Origin: Lentibacillus daqui
GTDB lineage: Bacteria > Bacillota > Bacilli > Bacillales > Amphibacillaceae
Direction of reading: 5' to 3'
Length of the DNA stretch: 64,000 nt
Assembly (NCBI RefSeq): GCF_027186265.1
Contig: NZ_CP114176.1
Location: 3,472,001-3,536,000, forward strand
Shown: positions 18,001 through 25,619 of the stretch, piece after piece
How positions within the stretch are numbered: the stretch's first letter is position 1
Layout of the letters: each line of letters opens with the position of its first letter
Notes under the pieces: generated by a model
What the model saw: the letters and a program-made list of their open reading frames with translations, nothing else
What the model was told of the DNA's origin: nothing
Database searches by the model: none
Translations under genes and position numbers: made by a program

Positions 18001-18621
18001 ACTGTTTTTTACTGTTTGAAACTGATTCGTATAATTGGCGAGCGGATCATGGATGTCATTGTTGTATGTGTATGTATATTCCGCTTCCTTATCTATGATC
18101 CCGCCAATGTTATCCTGCGCATTTTGCAGATGCCCAATCACACTGGCAAAATATACATCAATAATGCGACGGTTAAAATCATTTAATACAGAACTGGCCG
18201 TCTTTTCTGCCCGCGCTTTTACATCCTCATTCTTGGAGGCATTAATCTTATAATTTAATTCGACTTGTTCAGGTGAATCGGAATCGATCGATAATGCCTT
18301 TTTTGAAAAGTCGTTTGGTATGACAATCATCATATCGTATGTATTCTCTTCCAGCCCGTTTTCCGCAACACCACGGCTAACAACGTACCAATCCTGGTCA
18401 TTGTTTTTGTCCATACCTTTAACAAACGCGTCCCCAAAATTCAGTTCGTAGTTATTAAACATCGTACCTTGATCTTCATTTACCAAAGCAATGGACATGG
18501 TCTGTACATCTTGCGGATCCTGCTTTTTCGTCACATGATGCAACGATAAATAAGACAATCCGGAAGCAAGGACAAGCATTAAAACCAGGAACAATGCCAA
18601 CTGTTTGTATCCCTTTTTCAT
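15034..18621 (-). CDS. esaA: T7SS membrane protein EsaA/YueB
   Basis: EsaA (YueB in B. subtilis, the phage SPP1 receptor) is the large surface-exposed core subunit. The 1195-residue protein has an N-terminal membrane helix (about 6-25), a long extracellular region of helical coiled coils with the Pip/YhgE-type start (MSIALVNEDQG), and several membrane helices near 990-1185. Residues about 575-700 are an extreme D/E/K/N/Q low-complexity segment with short repeats such as DNQDKDK; it sits in the extracellular domain and is absent or shorter in relatives I recall. Start MKKGYKQLALF follows GCAGGAGAT. It lies downstream of esxA after a 186-bp gap with a hairpin. Confidence 0.95.
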   Translation of the reverse strand: MKKGYKQLALFLVLMLVLASGLSYLSLHHVTKKQDPQDVQTMSIALVNEDQGTMFNNYELNFGDAFVKGMDKNNDQDWYVVSRGVAENGLEENTYDMMIVIPNDFSKKALSIDSDSPEQVELNYKINASKNEDVKARAEKTASSVLNDFNRRIIDVYFASVIGHLQNAQDNIGGIIDKEAEYTYTYNNDIHDPLANYTNQFQTVKNSTKISKDSFSGFENTLDSFNNSLSDRVDSAQDYLSSINDTAQLHQANSALSMNFLDQLNQYQGQVNSADIEEQLNQLQAANQMISQQFQKRQDDSKRDMRSIVTDTRMLRARLQDALDTVNQAQKNVDQMLETDILDDKVGKKLSKIIGDAFNSENGDMSANKFFDYADNNTREYIETQISKLPTLDENVIEGSGLSQGTVTEIKNVLAITKKYKDEFGSVESDTDEDKILNVQALKDYLHKTGVTMTDSVILPENKKSESGQIFELHDIPDEFTVERLALQLPNQQEANYTDAYYQNHQIKLPANVKGKFNVKLTLRLKDPASDIDVYQLAKWSWSLHQKDITDADEPDEYTLTTMPNTPLVASMTEEKGNDNKGEDNSTQQPDASDNKTDEEQPDDKDTDEKNDDTDQPADKDNQDKDKDNQDKADTDDNEDNQPDDNEKESEQPGNPKDDNDTDAYKDKNEDQDENKEANKGDEGDKDDDEIEKVEVINNTIHHEVASPVIDEATKDLIHAVTNTIGPYQKLLASYETYFGIDLTCDNAGGPGACSTVGNNGKRLEDIASKSSLYYLFNKKDTDAVLADYVIGRIKAGVTEEVRQPLENLRNRITAYQAFVEKTDENAEQLAQKVSDTTDAAALMNESLGKTLESITNWREQSMDLVENHAEIQQNNDQEQTAVMSLGQQFQPLLMQSQALADQASGNLQSASRVYQTFDTIDDQASAIQDSGVALVNKAKDLSTNMTNKVLDDQEFADNFTGVLANSRIGDRQNEDLYDFLSNPVETKNQGIILAGDTFTPYFLVLICFIVALFTAYVISLNNQRRTAGDQFEHEQSLMGKNALITGITASIGIAEGLVIGLVSGYFLGINNGQLMMWTGLIILIMLAMLLVSSYLLRQIKMIGMFILLAMLSVYLLLTKALGSGLGGVDTLRMYSPLQYVETLMTKVTQGDDGYFMIMMVMIGVILVGALANLLVIHRSDKSKSKDDEHVAEAN

Positions 18622-18708
18622 TGATCAACATCTCCTGCTCGTTCCATATGATAATAAAGTAAACATTCATTCAGTGGGAGAGTTCTAAAACATATTTGTA
18701 ATGAACAT

Positions 18709-18739
18709 GAGCTACACAACAATGGTCGTCGTGTAGCTC
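18709..18739. other. Hairpin between esxA and esaA
   Basis: GAGCTACAC (18709-18717) pairs with GTGTAGCTC (18731-18739) around a 13-nt loop. On the transcribed strand no U run follows, so it is a weak terminator at best. It could stabilise the esxA mRNA end or dampen read-through to favour EsxA over the membrane subunits. Confidence 0.5.
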
Positions 18740-18807
18740 ATAAATAGTGAAGAATGGACAGAATTCATTTTTCCACTCTTAAAAAAACTCAGCTTGTCAC
18801 CAAGTTC

Positions 18808-19104
18808 TTAGCGAAGGCCAAAGTTTTGTGATAATGCTTCGTCTTGTTCAGCAACCGCTTCAGCAGTTTTTTGTAATTGAACTTGAATTTCCTGCATTAG
18901 CTGTGCGAAATCTTTTACTTTTGGACGCAATTCATTGAATTGATCATCGAAACGTTCAAAGGCACGTCCTTCCCACTCGCCTCTTAATTCTTCTTGTAAA
19001 TTAGACAGATCATTCAAGACTTCATCAATTTTGTCTGAACCTTGGCCATAGCGTTGTGCCTTCGCCTGCAGTTCATCTGGTGTCATACGAATTTGTCCTG
19101 CCAT
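18808..19104 (-). CDS. esxA: WXG100 protein EsxA/YukE
   Basis: The secreted helical-hairpin WXG100 protein of the T7SSb, exported as a dimer and needed for system function. The 98 residues begin MAGQIRMTPDELQAKAQ, have the turn motif WEG near residue 41 and end QDEALSQNFGLR. Its start follows GAGGGAGATGAAGAG. It is the first gene of the locus, directly behind a consensus-like promoter (19176-19204), which fits the high expression expected of EsxA. Confidence 0.97.
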   Translation of the reverse strand: MAGQIRMTPDELQAKAQRYGQGSDKIDEVLNDLSNLQEELRGEWEGRAFERFDDQFNELRPKVKDFAQLMQEIQVQLQKTAEAVAEQDEALSQNFGLR

Positions 19105-19174
19105 CTCTTCATCTCCCTCAAAAAATAATAAAAACTCTTAAGCTTAAATAGAATCTAAGCCCTTTCCATAATTT

Positions 19175-19204
19175 AATCCTAATGATAGGATTTTCCGCTG
19201 TCAA
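19175..19204 (-). promoter_or_regulatory. esxA sigma-A promoter with palindrome over -10
   Basis: On the minus strand TTGACA (19204-19199), 17 bp, TAGGAT (19181-19176). The -10 overlaps an inverted repeat AATCCTA-ATGA-TAGGATT (19175-19192), an operator-like arrangement. It lies about 70 bp upstream of the esxA start and is the only clear promoter for the T7SS genes. Confidence 0.65.
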
Positions 19205-19507
19205 CTGTGTTTTTCATAACTTTTACGAAGATTAGTAGTAAATACCCAGAATATGTAGTGAATCAGGTCTTTTCTAATAAATATGATTAAAAATACCCAG
19301 ATTACTCTCTTGCAATTTTCGGGTCATTTTAATTAGTAAAGCTAGTGGAGCACTTGTGTGTTGCAATCTGGCGCGAGATTTGTTTTCTTGGCAGATATGG
19401 AACAATTGAGGATGGAATCGGCCGTGAGATTCGCTATTGGTTAGATAAAAAAGCCATAAATGAGTGACATTCACTTCAGCAAATAAAAATACTTCCTTTT
19501 CCATTAA
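19205..19507. other. Intergenic stretch, no supported gene
   Basis: Between the esxA promoter and the tdk terminator nothing is firmly identified. A plus-strand frame ending at TGA 19465-19467 reads REIRYWLDKKAINE at its end and looks slightly protein-like but has no start or ribosome site; it may be a gene fragment or part of a dispersed repeat. Confidence 0.3.
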
Positions 19508-19535
19508 AAAAAGAGCGTATACGCACGCTCTTTTT
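19508..19535 (-). terminator. tdk terminator
   Basis: An 11-bp perfect stem AAAAAGAGCGT/ACGCTCTTTTT with a 6-nt loop, with a T run on the minus strand, immediately at the tdk stop. Confidence 0.85.
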
Positions 19536-20155
19536 CATTTTACAATCTTGGTAAAGCTATTCTCTATTTGATTGCCGGGTTTATTGGGAACCTCATGATG
19601 GTGCCGGCAGCGTGGCTCGTACGTTTCCGAAGCGCCAACCAAGATGACCGGATCATCATAGGAGGCTGGCTTTCCATCAATCAGTCGCTGGGTTCTGCTT
19701 GCTGGCGAGCCACAAATGGGACAAATGGCGTTCAGCTTGGTGACTGTTTCACTTAGGGCCATTAATTTTGGCATCGGCTCAAATGGTTCCCCACGAAAAT
19801 CAGTATCCAAGCCGGCTACGATCACCCAGATTCCTTTATTGGCAAGTTCATCAACAACAGCAACAATATTATCATCAAAAAACTGTGCTTCATCAATCCC
19901 GACAACATCGGTGTGTTTATCGATGTTTTCCATGATTTCCTTGGAGTGATTAATTGGACGGGCAATGGTTGAAGTACCATTGTGTGACACGATCGCGTCT
20001 CCAGCATAGCGGTCATCGATAGCCGGTTTAAATACCCGGACGGATAAATTGCCATATGTTGCCCGACGAACTCGACGAATCAGTTCTTCTGATTTACCGG
20101 AAAACATGCTGCCGCAAATAACCTCCACCCAGCCAGTTTGGTTCATTACATACAT
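19535..20155 (-). CDS. tdk: Thymidine kinase
   Basis: A type II thymidine kinase of 206 residues that phosphorylates thymidine to dTMP in the salvage pathway. P-loop GSMFSGKSEEL lies near 11-21, the DEAQFF catalytic/Walker B motif near 89, and zinc-binding cysteines fit CPICGSPA and the C-terminal CRHHHE. Start ATG 20155 is preceded by AAGGGAG. It occupies its usual place downstream of rho and rpmE, separated by the rpmE terminator. Confidence 0.96.
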   Translation of the reverse strand: MYVMNQTGWVEVICGSMFSGKSEELIRRVRRATYGNLSVRVFKPAIDDRYAGDAIVSHNGTSTIARPINHSKEIMENIDKHTDVVGIDEAQFFDDNIVAVVDELANKGIWVIVAGLDTDFRGEPFEPMPKLMALSETVTKLNAICPICGSPASRTQRLIDGKPASYDDPVILVGASETYEPRCRHHHEVPNKPGNQIENSFTKIVK

Positions 20156-20246
20156 CGGTGGGACTCCCTTCTCAGTTTCAAGTATGTAGTAAATGTACCA
20201 TGTATATCATAACATTCATTAATTATTGTTTGCATTTTAAAGTAAA

Positions 20247-20280
20247 AAAACAGGCAACGTTTATACATTTTGCCTGTTTT
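20247..20280 (-). terminator. rpmE terminator
   Basis: AAAACAGGCAA (20247-20257) pairs with TTGCCTGTTTT (20270-20280); a T run follows on the minus strand. It ends the rho-rpmE transcript before tdk. Confidence 0.8.
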
Positions 20281-20342
20281 AGGATGTAAGGAACAATTGT
20301 AATTCCCTATCATGTGTTGCCTGAAACGGTCGGCTCCACTTT

Positions 20343-20588
20343 TTATTTCATATTATATTTTTTCTTAAATCGGTCTACACGGCCGCCGACTTTATCTGCT
20401 TTTTGTTTGCCCGTGTAGAATGGGTGTGAAGCAGATGAGATTTCAACACGGATTAATGGATATGTGTTGCCATCTTCCCATTCGATTGTTTCGTCAGAGT
20501 TTTGAGTAGAACCACTCAAGAATTTAAAATCCGAGCTTGTATCAAGAAATACAACTTTACGGTACTCTGGATGAATGTCTTTTTTCAT
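20343..20588 (-). CDS. rpmE2: 50S ribosomal protein L31 type B
   Basis: The 81-residue ribosomal protein begins MKKDIHPEYRKVVFLD and ends VGGRVDRFKKKYNMK. It has none of the CxxC zinc ligands of ordinary L31, so it is the zinc-independent type B form. It sits between rho and tdk, where B. subtilis has the zinc-binding rpmE; staphylococci also have type B here. A ribosome site (AGGAGTGGAAGAAC) precedes the start. No Zur-like operator was recognised in its 200-bp upstream gap. Confidence 0.95.
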   Translation of the reverse strand: MKKDIHPEYRKVVFLDTSSDFKFLSGSTQNSDETIEWEDGNTYPLIRVEISSASHPFYTGKQKADKVGGRVDRFKKKYNMK

Positions 20589-20788
20589 GTTCTTCCACTC
20601 CTTTTTGCCCTGAATCCCGAAGAAACAGAGTTATTGCAAGAGCCGTCATAGGTCTTTTTATACCTTATCTAAACTCACATAAAGAGATTATACCAGTGTG
20701 CGTCATTGATTGCAAGCATACATCAGTGGTTATTATCGCAAAAAAAGGAAAACCGGTCGATTATTTATGTGACTCTACCTCTACCATT

Positions 20789-22069
20789 TTAACGTTTTGT
20801 TCCACGGCGTTTCATATCCTCATCAAGCTGCTGAAGAAATTCTTCATTGCTTTTTGATGCACGTAATCGTTTCATGAAACGGTCAAGGAAGTCATTGGAA
20901 TCCTGCATTGTTTTGCGAATAGCCCAGATTTTGTCCAAATGGCCTTTGTCAACCAGCAGTTCTTCTTTTCGGGTTCCAGAACGTAAAATATCAATTGCCG
21001 GGAAAATACGCCGTTCTGCCAGGTTGCGATCCAAATGCAGTTCCATATTTCCTGTTCCTTTAAATTCCTCATAAATCACATCGTCCATCCTGGAGCCGGT
21101 ATCTACCAGTGCCGTGGCCAATATAGTAAAACTGCCACCCTCTTCAATATTTCTTGCTGCTCCAAAGAAACGCTTTGGACGGTGAAATGCTGCCGGGTCA
21201 ATACCACCGGAAAGGGTCCGGCCACTTGGGGGAATCACCAAATTATATGCTCTTGCCAATCTGGTAATACTGTCCATTAACACGATGACATCCCGTTTAT
21301 GCTCGACCAGTCGCATCGCACGTTCCAGAACAAGTTCAGATACTTTGATATGACTCTCTGGTACTTCATCAAATGTAGAGCTGACCACGTCAACATCAGG
21401 ATATACGGAACGTTCAATATCGGTAACTTCCTCAGGACGCTCGTCCACTAGTAAAATAATCAGTTTAGCATGTGGGTGATTTTTCGAAATGCTATTGGCA
21501 ATTTCCTTCAACAACATCGTTTTCCCCGCTTTTGGCGGTGCAACAATTAGTCCGCGTTGTCCAAATCCAACTGGTGTCATCAAATCAATAATCCGGGTGG
21601 AGATTTTTCGCGTATCTGTTTCCAAATTCATTAACCGATCCGGATACAATGCAGTTAACGCCGGAAAGTGCACACGTTCTTTTGCTGAATCAGGATTTTC
21701 ATCATTTACGGCATCGACATGCAATAATCCGTAATATCGTTCATTTTCCTTTGGTGGTCGAACCTTTCCGGAAACCTTGTCCCCATTGCGAAGATCAAAC
21801 CTTCTTATCTGTGACGCGGAAATATAAATATCCTCGGCACTAGGAGAATAATTGATCGGACGCAGGAAGCCAAATCCTTCTGATGGGATAATTTCTAAAA
21901 TACCGTCCATAAATAAATATCCGTCTTTTTCCGCCTGCGCTTTTAAAATCGCAAAAATCAATTCTTTTTTCGTTAGTTTCGCATAATAAGAAACCTTATA
22001 CTCCTTTGCTAAAGCATAAATATCCTTCAGTGTAAGGGTTTCTAAATGCGATATTGTTAATGTGTCCAT
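20789..22069 (-). CDS. rho: Transcription termination factor Rho
   Basis: The 426-residue RNA-dependent helicase has an N-terminal helical domain (1-48), the OSB RNA-binding domain (about 50-125, GFGFLRP and YISASQIRRF), Walker A PPKAGKTML near 178, Walker B VIVLMDSITRLARAYN, and the Q-loop region GGIDPAAFHRPKRFFGAARN. All signature motifs are intact. The start ATG 22069 has only a weak purine tract upstream. It is followed by a 200-bp gap and rpmE2. Confidence 0.97.
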   Translation of the reverse strand: MDTLTISHLETLTLKDIYALAKEYKVSYYAKLTKKELIFAILKAQAEKDGYLFMDGILEIIPSEGFGFLRPINYSPSAEDIYISASQIRRFDLRNGDKVSGKVRPPKENERYYGLLHVDAVNDENPDSAKERVHFPALTALYPDRLMNLETDTRKISTRIIDLMTPVGFGQRGLIVAPPKAGKTMLLKEIANSISKNHPHAKLIILLVDERPEEVTDIERSVYPDVDVVSSTFDEVPESHIKVSELVLERAMRLVEHKRDVIVLMDSITRLARAYNLVIPPSGRTLSGGIDPAAFHRPKRFFGAARNIEEGGSFTILATALVDTGSRMDDVIYEEFKGTGNMELHLDRNLAERRIFPAIDILRSGTRKEELLVDKGHLDKIWAIRKTMQDSNDFLDRFMKRLRASKSNEEFLQQLDEDMKRRGTKR

Positions 22070-22811
22070 TCTTTTATTTCACCACGCCTATTTATTTGTC
22101 GTCTAGCTATTAAAAATAAATCTGAATAAATTCCCAATCTATATAAAATTTCTTCAATTAAAACAACTATGTTCAGACACCAAGATACTGCTTACCTGAT
22201 CATATGACTTGAGATTTCCACTTCTTAACTTGAAGGTATATACTTTTGAAGAAATGAAGATTTGTCGGAAGCTATGATAGAGGATGTTCAACACTGGCAA
22301 GACAAGCCCAATTAATGAATCACCAAGATATTAACCTTGCCTTTGGACAGCCTTATTTGAACAGCCTTAATAGAAGTTTTATAAATTATATTAACCAATA
22401 TGAACCCTTATTAAACATCTACTATATTACCTTTTTCAGCGGAATTATTCAACTCTATTTTAAAAAAACAACGGAACTGGTAGAAAAAGAGTGGCATCAA
22501 GAGATAGTACCTGGCAGGAATAAATCATTGCATCGATGGAACCCGCAAGATTCATACCCACTAACATGGCAAGTACTTGCAGCCTCGCTTTACTTAGCAC
22601 GCATTAGGACGTTGGCCGTTGTTTGGGAACGGTCACATGATAAAAATGGATTGGAAAACTATAGAGAATGGATGTGCGCACCGGCTGAATCATCCCCCAC
22701 TTCTAAGCGTTAACAAACCAACAAACTCTGAAGAGGGGGATAAACGGCCTGTCGCAATGCCGAACTGACCTACGACCTATAGCCCTCCGTTCGGCTCCGG
22801 CGCCTTTGTTG
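22070..22811. other. 740-bp gap between rho and murA, no convincing gene
   Basis: A plus-strand frame at 22315-22713 (132 codons) opposes the neighbouring genes, has no ribosome site and matches nothing I recognise; its end (REWMCAPAESSPTSKR) has a composition typical of translated repeat DNA. The last 100 bp before murA are GC-rich (CTCCGTTCGGCTCCGGCGCC) and look like part of a dispersed repeat. B. subtilis has glpX near this position; no trace of it is visible. The rho promoter is expected near 22100-22250 but I cannot place it. Confidence 0.35.
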
Positions 22812-24098
22812 TTACGAATTCTGAAACTGTTCTATTTCCTGGGCGCTCATTTCTTCGCGCCATACATTTGCCCCTAAGTTAGTTAATTTTTCTGTTATTC
22901 TCTGGTATCCCCGGTCAATGTGCTCCAGACCCGTTATTTCGGTGATCCCCTCGGCCATTAAACCAGCTATAATCAGCGCGGCACCAGCACGTAAATCAGT
23001 TGCCTTTACCCGTGCACTTTCCAATTGTACCGGACCGGAAACAATAGCCGATCCACCTTCTACTTTTATTACCGCATTCATCCGCCTTAGTTCATCTATA
23101 TGTTTTAGCCTGGCTGAATAAATTGTATCAGTTACAACCCCTGTATTGACGGCCTTTGTCAATAATGTGGTAATCGGCTGTTGCAGATCGGTTGGAAAAC
23201 CAGGGTATACAAGCGTTTTGATGTCCACACTTTTCAACGGCTGCTTGGACGCTATCAGCAACTGTTCTTCCCCTTCTTCTACAGTCACACCCATTTCCCG
23301 CAGTTTGGCAAGTAAGGATTCCAAGTGTTGGGAAATGACATTGTCAATAATAACCTCATCACCAACTGCCGCGGCAGCTATCGCATATGTGCCTGCCTCA
23401 ATACGGTCAGGGATAATCGTATGCCGGCAGCCATGCAATGATGGAACACCTTCAATCCGGATGACATCGGTACCTACCCCTTTGATTTTGGCTCCCATGT
23501 TCGTCAACAGTGTTGCTACATCAATAATTTCCGGTTCCTTTGCAGCGTTTTCAATCACCGTTTTTCCTTTAGCCTTCACTGCGGCAAGCATAATATTAAT
23601 CGTTGCCCCAACACTGACAACATCCAAATAAATTCTTGCCCCTCTTAATTCCTCAGCACGTAAATAGATGGCACCCTGTTCATTCGTTACTTTGGCACCT
23701 AATGCCTCAAACCCCTTAATATGTTGATCAATTGGTCTTGGACCTAAATGACAGCCACCCGGAAGACCGATTACAGCCTGTTTAAATTTACCCAGCATGG
23801 CTCCCATAAAATAGTAAGATGCCCTGAGTTTCTTCACTTTTCCATTGGGCAATGGCATGGATATCATATGTTCAGGCTTAATATGTATCGTTTGGTTATC
23901 CCATGATACCTCACCGCCAATTTCTTTGAGCAGTTCACCAAGATTGTAAACATCAGAAATCTTCGGTAGTCCTTCAATTGTTACTTCGGAATCAGCTAAT
24001 ATTGCGGCCGGCAACAGTGCTACAGCGCTATTTTTTGCACCGCTTATCCGCACCTTGCCATTTAACCGATGACCGCCCTCGACTAACATTTTTTGCAA
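22812..24098 (-). CDS. murA: UDP-N-acetylglucosamine 1-carboxyvinyltransferase
   Basis: It transfers enolpyruvate from PEP to UDP-GlcNAc, the first committed step of peptidoglycan synthesis; it is the MurAB/MurZ-type copy by its location next to rho. Motifs: ISGAKNSAVALLPA near 17, the fosfomycin-target cysteine in GGCHLGPRPID near 116, DLRAGAALIIAG and HIDRGY. Start is TTG 24098 (8 nt after AGGCGGG), giving 428 residues, or ATG 24089; the longer frame to 24146 is unlikely. Confidence 0.96.
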   Translation of the reverse strand: MQKMLVEGGHRLNGKVRISGAKNSAVALLPAAILADSEVTIEGLPKISDVYNLGELLKEIGGEVSWDNQTIHIKPEHMISMPLPNGKVKKLRASYYFMGAMLGKFKQAVIGLPGGCHLGPRPIDQHIKGFEALGAKVTNEQGAIYLRAEELRGARIYLDVVSVGATINIMLAAVKAKGKTVIENAAKEPEIIDVATLLTNMGAKIKGVGTDVIRIEGVPSLHGCRHTIIPDRIEAGTYAIAAAAVGDEVIIDNVISQHLESLLAKLREMGVTVEEGEEQLLIASKQPLKSVDIKTLVYPGFPTDLQQPITTLLTKAVNTGVVTDTIYSARLKHIDELRRMNAVIKVEGGSAIVSGPVQLESARVKATDLRAGAALIIAGLMAEGITEITGLEHIDRGYQRITEKLTNLGANVWREEMSAQEIEQFQNS

Positions 24099-24252
24099 TT
24101 GGAAAACCCGCCTTTTGAGTCGTTCAAAAATCACTTTTGAACACACATATGTTGTTGATTATCGTCAAACAAGAAAGCGATAAGCAGCTACCATATTAGT
24201 AGCAGCTTCCGCCTTTGTATTTAGCTTGCTCAGTTTTTCCAGTTTCATGCAG

Positions 24253-24894
24253 TTATTTTGCATTTTTCCAGTCATCAAGGAATTTTTGGATACCTTGATC
24301 GGTTAATGGATGTTTAACTAACTGTGATAATACTTTGAATGGAATGGTGGCGATATGTGCACCGTTTAGCGCTGCGTCTGTCACATGCATGGGGTGTCTG
24401 ATTGATGCAGCAATAATTTCGGTTGCAATGCCATGGCGATCGAAAATTTCCGCGATTGTGGCCACTAAATCCATCCCTTGCTGGCCAATATCATCCAAAC
24501 GGCCAAGGAAAGGTGAAACATAGCTAGCCCCGGCACGTGCCGCCAGCAAAGCCTGATTAGCATTAAAAATCAAGGTTACATTCGTTTTAATATTCAAGTC
24601 GCTAAATGCTTTGACCGCTTTTAAACCTTCCAAAGTCATTGGTACCTTAACCGTAATATTTGGAGCGATCGCAGCCAGTTCTTTCCCTTCTTTAATCATA
24701 CCTTCTGCATCCTCAGAAATAACTTCAGCACTTACCGAACCGGAAACCTCTGCAGTAATTTCCCTGAGACGGTCATGGAACGAAACACCTTCTTTCGCAA
24801 CCAGACTTGGGTTTGTTGTAACACCTGCCAGGATGCCGAGCGCATTTGCCTCACGAATTTCTTCAATGTTGGCTGTATCAACAAAAAATTTCAC
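24253..24894 (-). CDS. fsa: Transaldolase-like fructose-6-phosphate aldolase (YwjH family)
   Basis: A short transaldolase/FSA-family protein of 214 residues in the cytosol. KFFVDTANIEEIREANALGILAGVTTNPSLVAKEG is the family N-terminus (in pieces: FFVDTANIEEI, GVTTNPSL), with the Schiff-base lysine in ITVKVPMT and AASIRHPMHV near the end. Start is GTG 24894, 9 nt after GGGAGG; the ATG 24903 overlaps the ribosome site. In B. subtilis ywjH lies between fbaA and murAB; here fbaA is missing on the spo0F side. Confidence 0.9.
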   Translation of the reverse strand: MKFFVDTANIEEIREANALGILAGVTTNPSLVAKEGVSFHDRLREITAEVSGSVSAEVISEDAEGMIKEGKELAAIAPNITVKVPMTLEGLKAVKAFSDLNIKTNVTLIFNANQALLAARAGASYVSPFLGRLDDIGQQGMDLVATIAEIFDRHGIATEIIAASIRHPMHVTDAALNGAHIATIPFKVLSQLVKHPLTDQGIQKFLDDWKNAK

Positions 24895-25064
24895 CAGAAT
24901 CATCCTCCCGTATTCACTTATTAAAACTTTCTGTACCGATTCAACTATACTATTAGAATACCAACTCACGACCTCCGTGGCAACAAATTAAATTAGATGA
25001 AACATGATTTTAGCAGGAGCCATTGCCTGTTAAACAGGGTTTTTGACAGGAACAATCGTTTTTT

Positions 25065-25433
25065 TTATTTCCCTTGCCCAATAATACCATTGGTGATAGA
25101 ACAAATATCAGTGATGTTAAATGGCTTGGAAATAACTTCTTTAACATTCGGATAATCCGCAAACTTTTTGGTTACCTCTTCTGCAAGACCGCTCATAATA
25201 ATTGCTGGAACGCTTATGTTTTCCTGTTTGAGACGTCTAATCACTTCCGAACCATCGATCACAGGCAATTTGTAATCAAGCATAAGCAAATCAAATGTTT
25301 TTTGAAATAATTGATCCAGTGCTTCCTTCCCTGTTTCTGCCGTCGCAACACGATAACCCTCATTTTTTAAAACTTCCACTAATAATAATCGTATACCAGG
25401 TTGATCATCAACAACTAATATCGATTTCTGCAT
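25065..25433 (-). CDS. spo0F: Single-domain response regulator, Spo0F-like
   Basis: A 122-residue receiver domain with no output domain. Acidic pocket VVDDQPGIR (D near 9-10), phosphorylation site in LLMLDYKLP near 53, IIMSGLAEE in place of the usual M-T-A, and the conserved lysine in SKPFN near 102. Spo0F passes phosphate from sporulation kinases to Spo0B. Its place upstream of fsa and downstream of pyrG supports Spo0F, but it is divergent: Thr to Ser in the switch position and a different alpha4-beta5 loop. ATG 25433 with AAGGA upstream is preferred over TTG 25442. A sigma-H-type promoter (AGAGGATT ... GCGAAAT) may lie near 25470-25510. Confidence 0.75.
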   Translation of the reverse strand: MQKSILVVDDQPGIRLLLVEVLKNEGYRVATAETGKEALDQLFQKTFDLLMLDYKLPVIDGSEVIRRLKQENISVPAIIMSGLAEEVTKKFADYPNVKEVISKPFNITDICSITNGIIGQGK

Positions 25434-25520
25434 AGACTCCAACCATCCTTATATGCACAATTCTATATCTCTCACTATGTTATTTCGCTATAAACGCTTG
25501 AGAATCCTCTTTTTACAGAC

Positions 25521-25613
25521 AAAAAACTGGTGAGCCGGTAAAAGATCTCAGGTTTCAACACGCTCGATTATCCAGGAACCTGAGTCGAATTTTTACCAAT
25601 CCTAGCCCACCAG
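25521..25613 (-). terminator. Long nested terminator of pyrG
   Basis: On the minus strand CTGGTGGGC (from 25613) pairs with GCTCACCAG ending at 25527, followed by T6 (25526-25521). Within it GGTAAAA pairs with TTTTACC, and ACTCAGGTT with AACCTGAG(A). The nearly 90-nt nested fold is much longer than an ordinary terminator. Confidence 0.7.
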
Positions 25614-25619
25614 ATATAA

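Noticed and set aside
19274..19504. 76-codon frame upstream of esxA
   Set aside because: No ribosome site and no family; lies in promoter-proximal intergenic DNA.
22315..22713. 132-codon frame on the plus strand
   Set aside because: No ribosome site, no recognisable family, opposite to neighbours and repeat-like at its end.
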